This document shows, piece after piece, positions 58,265 through 64,000 of a DNA stretch of 64,000 nt; within the stretch, counting starts at the first letter, position 1; every line of letters begins with the position of its first letter. The stretch lies in the NCBI GenBank assembly GCA_023101885.1, contig JALPQD010000634.1, forward strand, positions 558,001 to 622,000, given 5' to 3'. The position numbers and the translations under genes were made by a program. The notes under the pieces were generated by a model that saw only the letters and a list, made by a program, of their open reading frames with translations, searched no databases and was not told where the DNA came from. This DNA comes from Typhlomys cinereus (lineage: Eukaryota > Chordata > Mammalia > Rodentia > Platacanthomyidae).

Positions 58265-58545
58265 ATGTAAATTGGCTGTGTCGACAGTTCAGTGGTTAAA
58301 GCCTTTGCCTTATAAGCAAAAAGACCTGAGTTCAGATCTCTAATTCCATGTAAAGGATACTGGACATATATGAAGAATGATTATAATTTGGCCCTGAAAG
58401 GCAGAGCCTGGGAAACTTCAAAGCAAACAATAAGGAATTAGAGCCATCTAGAAGATTCTTGATGTCTCCCTAGGGTCCCCACAGACACACACATTCGAGT
58501 GTCCTCTTGCATCCATGTTTCCCTGCCATACACAAAAAGAAATTG
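58265..58545 (+). mobile_element. Older tRNA-derived SINE
   Basis: Head TTGGCTGTGTCGACAGTTCAG, TGGTTAAAGCCTTTGCC, B-box-like GAGTTCAGATCTC, body TTGGCCCTGAAAGGCAGAGCC, and a GTCCCCACAGACACACAC end. Older subfamily, diverged. Confidence 0.65.
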
Positions 58546-59654
58546 TGTAAGTGGATTTCATCAGATAATTAAAATAACATGTGAAAAGAAAATTCTGATA
58601 AATCGTCTGCATCAGCATAGCTCATGCAGACCTTTATGGCTACCACTCGCCACTCAAAATGGAAGGTCAGCCTCATGACCTCAGAACCCAGCCAATCATA
58701 GAATATTTTCTGAATTACCCTTGCACTCTTTCATATAAATTTTATAAGATCTGCATGTTTTCCCCATTATCTTGGAAACCAATAAGCAAACATGGTTATG
58801 CTAAGTCCAGAAATTCCCAGAATCTTGTTGAATCCAATAATTCTCTGCCAATCCCTTGTTATCAATGCAAACAAGATGCTTCATAACTTTCTTTTTCCTA
58901 AAATTGATGTTCTCTCCTTGAGCCTATGTTGTAACAGTTTGTTTCTTCCTTTATAACAATAGTTCTGTACATTATTTATTCTTATTTTATTACTGGATCC
59001 ATCTCATGTATTATATTTAATAAAATATCTTCTGTGTACAAAATTCTTTCTATTGCTGCTTTCTTTATAGGCATTGTCAGTTTCAGAGTCATAATTGAAT
59101 ATTTGATGAACATGCCTACACCCATCACTGTGCACTGCAGATAAACTGTACAGTTTTAATTCATTCGTTATTTGTGGATGATGCCAGGTCTTGCAATTGA
59201 TTCCATAGAGACTATAATGTCAATCAATTAAATGCTCGATTTTAAAGTAAATTGTTGAATTTTCTTCATGGACTGTATGATTCATTCATACTCCTTGGCG
59301 TCAGATGAATTTTCAAAATTTGCAGTGTTTTCAATATAAAAAGTTAATCACACACATTTATTATGCAGCACATGTTACCCTATCAGAATGTAAGGAGCAT
59401 ACCACTGTCCAATACCTCAATAATTTGGTAGGATATTGCATGAGCCTTTCAAATTATATCTACAACACACTGCAAATAAATAAGATGAATTTCAGTCAAA
59501 AAATTCTTTCATAGTGCATTTTTCATTTTTCTTCCTCCATGATGATTTTTGCATGGCATGTTTTTCCTACTTATGTCAGAGACAACAAAATAGACATAAA
59601 CACTGATACCAAGTACTGAAAAATTTTTTGAGACAAATGTCATTTAAAAATTAT
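58546..59654. other. AT-rich non-coding sequence
   Basis: No gene or named repeat was recognised between the SINE at 58265 and the L1 5' UTR. Short chance frames only. Confidence 0.45.
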
Positions 59655-60090
59655 TGTTCTTCCTTTTGCTGGCCCCAGGTGAAATGTGCTACCAGTGTAC
59701 CACTGGCCCTCTTGCCGGTCCACCCGCCCCCAATGCTCCTGGTCACCCTGTGTCTCAGGAAACTCCCACCAGTCTGTCCCAGCTCCTCCCGCTGGCCAGC
59801 CTGAGCAGTATGCTGCCTGCCCAGGGTTGGCTGGGTCTCTAGGCCACCCCCAGGGTCCCAGGTGAAGTGCGCCATCAGTGCGCCACCAGCCCCTTTGCTA
59901 GTACACTCACCCAGCCTCCCCAGGTGATTGAGGTCACCCTGCATTGCAAGAAGGACACACTGCTCTTCAGAAACCAACAGAATTCAAATAAAACCCAAGC
60001 AAAGCTTTAGGGGACAAACGCCATACATCTGAAGTCCTCTAAAATCATCCTATCGTATGGGAGAGATTCTTCACATCAAACCCAAAGATA

Positions 60091-60340
60091 GGGCTGGAGA
60101 GGTGGCTCAGGGGTTAAGCCTCTGCCTTGCAGGTGGAAGGTCCTGAGTTTGGATCCCAGATCCCATGTATGGAGGCCAGGTGGAAGCGGGGGTGGCCTGT
60201 GTTTCCGGTCCTGGTGGGCAGAGCCTGTGAATCCGGGGGCAGAAGGAGGTGGAGGTGTCCATGGTGGTTCACGTGCACATACATACATACATACACACAC
60301 ATGCACAATTGAATAAATAATAAAAAAAAACAAAGAAAAA
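60091..60340 (+). mobile_element. Young tRNA-derived SINE in L1 5' UTR
   Basis: Head GGGCTGGAGAGGTGGCTCAG, B-box-like GAGTTTGGATCC, body, (CATA)n and tail AATTGAATAAATAATAAAA. It splits L1 sequence that is continuous in the copy at 51500. The flanks CAAAGATA and CAAAGAAA suggest a short or decayed target-site duplication. Confidence 0.92.
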
Positions 60341-60700
60341 TAAACCACTTTTTACCATCCTCCTTCTTTCAATTATTAAGCACTATAGATTAACATTTCC
60401 ATATAGCCAACCCCAAACCATATAAAACTTCAGGGACTATACCACTCACCCTCACATATCATCAAGATATTAAATTGTAAAAGTGCACTACCATACTAAT
60501 ATTCACCTCCTGTCTACTATACTTGTCTTAATTGATGTACTATCAGCTTAATACCCCCATCCAGGAAATAATAACAACAGACAAATGTACCCAACTCTGA
60601 GGAAAACACTAGTAATAACTTCCAAAGAATATTAATACCCACGAGTTCAGTATATTCAAAAACACACAGAATCTGAAAGGCCTTAAGAAACAAAACAACA

Positions 60701-61498
60701 ATACCCAAGTTAAAACACAGGTCTATTAGAAACAAAACCCAAGAAGACAAATCTCCCACCGAAAGAATTAACCCCATAACGATAGATTCAAACCAAAACA
60801 AATTCACAGAAAATAACCAAGAAAGCCAGGCCCAGAATAACGACTTTCAAAGCATGATCATTACCATGATCAATACTATGAAAGAGGAAATCCGGGAGGA
60901 GTTAAACAACTGCATCAACCACTTTGAACAGGAACACAACAGACACTTGGAGGAGGTGAGAAAAACAGTTCAAGAAACAAAAATAGACATAGAGCAGTTA
61001 AAACAGTCTCAGGCAGAGTTTAAAATCGAACTAAAAGACAAGTTATCTTCAACCCAAAGCTCAACAGAGAGTCTTATCAGCAAAATTAATGAAGCAGAAA
61101 ATAGAATTTCAGATCTTGAAGACAAAGTAGGAGAATTAACCAACTCAATGGAAGAGGTTCTTAAAGCCAAAAAGATACTTGAGAGGAACATTCAAGAGAT
61201 AGGAGACACCCTCAAGAAACCTAACATGTGCATTCATGGACTACCAGAGCAAGAATCTCAAAATACCACACCTGAGGAAATTTTTCAAATTACCATAAAT
61301 GAAACCTTCCCTCAACTAAAGAATGAGAGGCCCATCCTAATACAAGAGGCATTCCGCACCCCAAACAGATATGACCAAAATAGAAAATCACCACGGCAAA
61401 TAATAGTCAAAACACTCCACATTCAAGACAAAGAAAAGGTGCTGAGAGCTTCAACAAAAAAACAAAAGTCAATTTTAAAGGTAAACATATTAAAATAA
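60701..61498 (+). pseudogene. L1 ORF1 with lost start codon and early stop
   Basis: In frame from the position of the usual ATG, which here reads ATA (60701-60703), to TAA at 61496-61498: 265 codons. It has a long coiled coil ([25 protein letters not shown] heptads around residues 120-150) and then the RNA-recognition domain ([32 protein letters not shown]). The C-terminal domain follows out of frame (61499-61700). A start at the internal ATG 60854 would give 214 residues. Confidence 0.88.
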
Positions 61499-62169
61499 CA
61501 AATGACCTTTCAATGGAAATACTAAAAGCAAGAAGAGCTTGGAGAGACATACTTCAAGTATTACATGAGCAAAAATGTGAACCCAGACTCATATCCTGCT
61601 AAACCATCTGTCATGATCCTGGGAGAGAGAAAAGTTTTCCAGCACAAAGACAACGTGAAGCCTTACATGTCTACCAAACCAGGCCTTCAAAAATTGTTAT
61701 AAATGATATGCAAAATTGAAAAAAAAACAACCATATCCAGGAGGACAGAAGGGAAGTATAATACCACCAAAACATAGTCAAACAATAAGCTTATAAAATT
61801 CACTAAACATAAAAAATGTCCACAATTAAAAATAATTTCTCCATTATAACATAAATGTCAATGGTATTAACTGTCTGATTAAGAGATTGACAGGCACAGT
61901 AGTGTTCCCATGCTTAAAGGAAAGACAGGAAACACTTCTGGGAAATGCCACGGGGTCCTCACAATTCATCAGAGAGGAGGACCCAGAGGAAAGTTTGGCA
62001 TGATCATTAAAGGATGCTCTGGGGATGGGAGGGGGAGACACTGGGTGATGGGGAGGGAAGGGAGAGCAGAGGAGGGGACAGAGGGGTGCAGGGGGTGGAG
62101 GGAGGGAAGGGACCAGTGTACCTGTTAAGTTTGTATGAGTGGAAATAAAAATAAATAAAAAAAGAGAAA

Positions 62170-64000
62170 AAATGTTATACATGATACTCAAGCTTGAAGA
62201 AAAAAAAAAAGCATATCCAGGGGGATAAAAGGGAAGTATAATACCACCAAAACATAAATGTCAAACAATAAGCTTACAAAATTAATTAAACATAAAAAAG
62301 TCCAGAATTAAAAAGAATTTCTCCATAACAATATTAAATGTCAATGGTATTAAATCTCAGATTAAGAGACACAGATTACAAACTTGGATTAAAAACCACA
62401 ACCCATCATTCTGCTGCCTTCAGGAAACTCATCTCACCACAAAAGATAGGCACATCCTAAAAATGAAAGGCTGGTCCAAAATACTGCAAGCTAATGGAAC
62501 CAGGAAAGAGGCAGGGGTAGCCTTATGCTGTAGGACAAAGTGGACTTCAAACCAAAAAAAATCATAACAGACACAGATGGATACTACATTTTAGTTACAG
62601 GTACAATTCACCAGGAAGAGTTCACAATACTGAACATATATGCACCTAATAAGGGCCCTGCCACATTCATTAAGAAAATCCTACAGTGTCTAAAGCAAGA
62701 AATAAACCCCGAAACGATAATCCTTAGGGATTTCAACACCGCCCTGTCAACATGGGATAGATCAACAGGTCAAAAGCTTAACAGAGACACTTTGGACCTT
62801 AATCAAACCCTTAAAGAAATGGACCTTACAGATCTCTATCGAACTTTTCACCCACATACCAAAGAATACACATTTTTCTCAGCAGTACACGAAACGTTCT
62901 CCAAAATACATAACATATTGGGCTACAAAATGAATCTCCACAGCCTGTGCCATATCAGACCACCAAGACCTAAAGCTGGACATCCACAACACAACAAACA
63001 AGAGAAAATACAGTAACTCCTGGAAACTTAGCAATATGATGCTGAATGAGAACTGGATTCAGGAAGAAATTAAAAAGGAAATTCAAGATTTCCTGAAAGT
63101 GAACGATAATGAAAATACAACTTACCAAAATCTCTGGGACACAATGAAAGCTGTCCTAAGAGGTAAGAGGTAAGTTCATAGCTCTTAATGCCTACATCAA
63201 AAAAATGGAAACATCAGAAATAAACAACTTAACAATGCAGCTTAAAGCTTTAGAGAAACTAGAGCAATCTGATCCCAAAAGTAGTAGAAGAGAGATTAGC
63301 AAAGTAAGGGGAGAAATATCTGAAATCGAGATTAAGAAAACGATAGAAAAAACCAACCAGTCAAAAAGCTGGTTCTTTGAAAAAATCAATAAGATCGATA
63401 CATCCCTAGCTAAATTAACCAAAAGAAAGAGAGAGAAAACCCAAATTAACAAAATTAGAAATGAAAATAGAGTTATCGCTACTGATACCCAAAAAATCCA
63501 GAGAACTATAACATCATATTTCAAAAACTTATACTCTGTGAAATTTGACAACACAAATGGGATAGATGAATTCCCAAGTAAACACAACTTACCTAAATTG
63601 AATCAGGAAGTTGTGAATTATTTAAATAGTCCTACAACATATGAGGAAATCGAAGAAGTAATCTTGAATCGTCGCACCAAAAAATGTCCTGGACCAGATG
63701 GATTCAGCACAGAGTTCTACCAGACATTTACGGAGTTAATAACACCAATACTCCTTAAACTGCTCCATCAAATAGCAAAGGAAGGAACAGTACCACATTC
63801 CTTCTATGAAGCTAATATTGTCTTAATCCCAAAACCTAATAAAGATTCACTTAAAAAAGAAAACTATAGGCCGATCTCTCTGATGAACACAGATGCAAAG
63901 ATTCTCAACAAACTCTTAGCAAATCGGATTCAAAAACATATCATAAAGATCATTCACGGGGACCAAGTGGGCTTTACGCCCGGCACACAAGGTTGGTTCA
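62170..64000 (+). mobile_element. Second plus-strand L1, runs off the window
   Basis: It starts within the end of ORF1 (62170), repeats the ORF1-ORF2 spacer already seen at 61695-61890 with about 10% difference, and continues into ORF2. It is 5'-truncated and lies directly behind the tail of the preceding L1. It is cut by the window edge inside the reverse transcriptase. Confidence 0.88.
62297..64000 (+). pseudogene. L1 ORF2, partial, inactivated
   Basis: The start is degraded (AAGTCCAGAATT where ATGTCC is expected, about 62306). The endonuclease part is open at 62540-63016 but has RDFN in place of the catalytic GDFN, then a frameshift. Further on are the run [14 protein letters not shown] (near 63690) and [17 protein letters not shown] (63860s) of the reverse transcriptase fingers. 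Multiple breaks, so not functional. Confidence 0.88.

Larger units (their letters stand above)
59655..62165 (+). mobile_element. L1 deletion derivative: 5' UTR, ORF1, 3' UTR, no ORF2
   Basis: Plus-strand L1. The 5' UTR (59655-60700) is GC-rich at first and holds a SINE at 60091-60340. ORF1 follows (60701 on), then the ORF1-ORF2 spacer and the first bases of ORF2 up to about 61883. There the sequence jumps straight to L1 3' UTR (CAGGCACAGTAGTGTTCCC, the same as in the 3' UTR near 15150), a purine-rich tract, and an A-rich tail at 62145-62165. Nearly all ORF2 (roughly 3.7 kb) is absent. Confidence 0.85.

Noticed and set aside
59651..59977. 108-codon minus-strand frame in GC-rich DNA
   Set aside because: It lies antisense in the L1 5' UTR and matches no protein; a by-product of GC content.

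Overview
This is vertebrate nuclear DNA, almost certainly from a rodent. The evidence is a multi-exon vomeronasal type-2 receptor (V2R) gene, B1-like fragments, dense LINE-1 (L1) and a tRNA-derived SINE family in many copies with clean target-site duplications. The SINE looks like the B2-superfamily elements of jerboas (Dipodoidea), so a jerboa-like animal is a reasonable guess, but species cannot be fixed from sequence alone. There are no operons, ribosome binding sites or CRISPR arrays, and no sign of a new defence or metabolic system.

Layout. 1-14,870: repeat-rich DNA with a roughly 1.9 kb processed pseudogene of the GTP-binding protein gene GNL1 on the minus strand (8,085-9,960), several copies of one dispersed repeat, and a 600-bp segment present twice in direct orientation 10 kb apart (4,285 and 14,112). 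14,872-21,356: a 5'-truncated minus-strand L1 with a second L1 3' end nested inside it. 21,360-33,080: old repeats and a possible LTR pair (23,360-24,110 and 26,920-27,240).

33,087-53,694: the only gene that looks functional, a plus-strand V2R of six coding exons. All splice sites are GT-AG, all phases agree, and the joined reading frame of 843 codons has no stop. Intron 5 is 13 kb and is filled by minus-strand L1s, including one long L1 with a 5' UTR (45,190-51,957) ending 0.8 kb before the 7TM exon. Intron 2 holds another old L1 carrying a SINE, and a 4 x 30 bp tandem repeat.

53,700-64,000: more SINEs and repeats, then two plus-strand L1s head to tail. The first (59,655-62,165) lacks all of ORF2, and the second (62,170 to the window end) is cut by the edge.

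The V2R is a candidate pheromone receptor of the vomeronasal organ. Everything else is mobile-element debris. Every L1 ORF examined carries stops, frameshifts or a lost start codon, so none appears able to move by itself.
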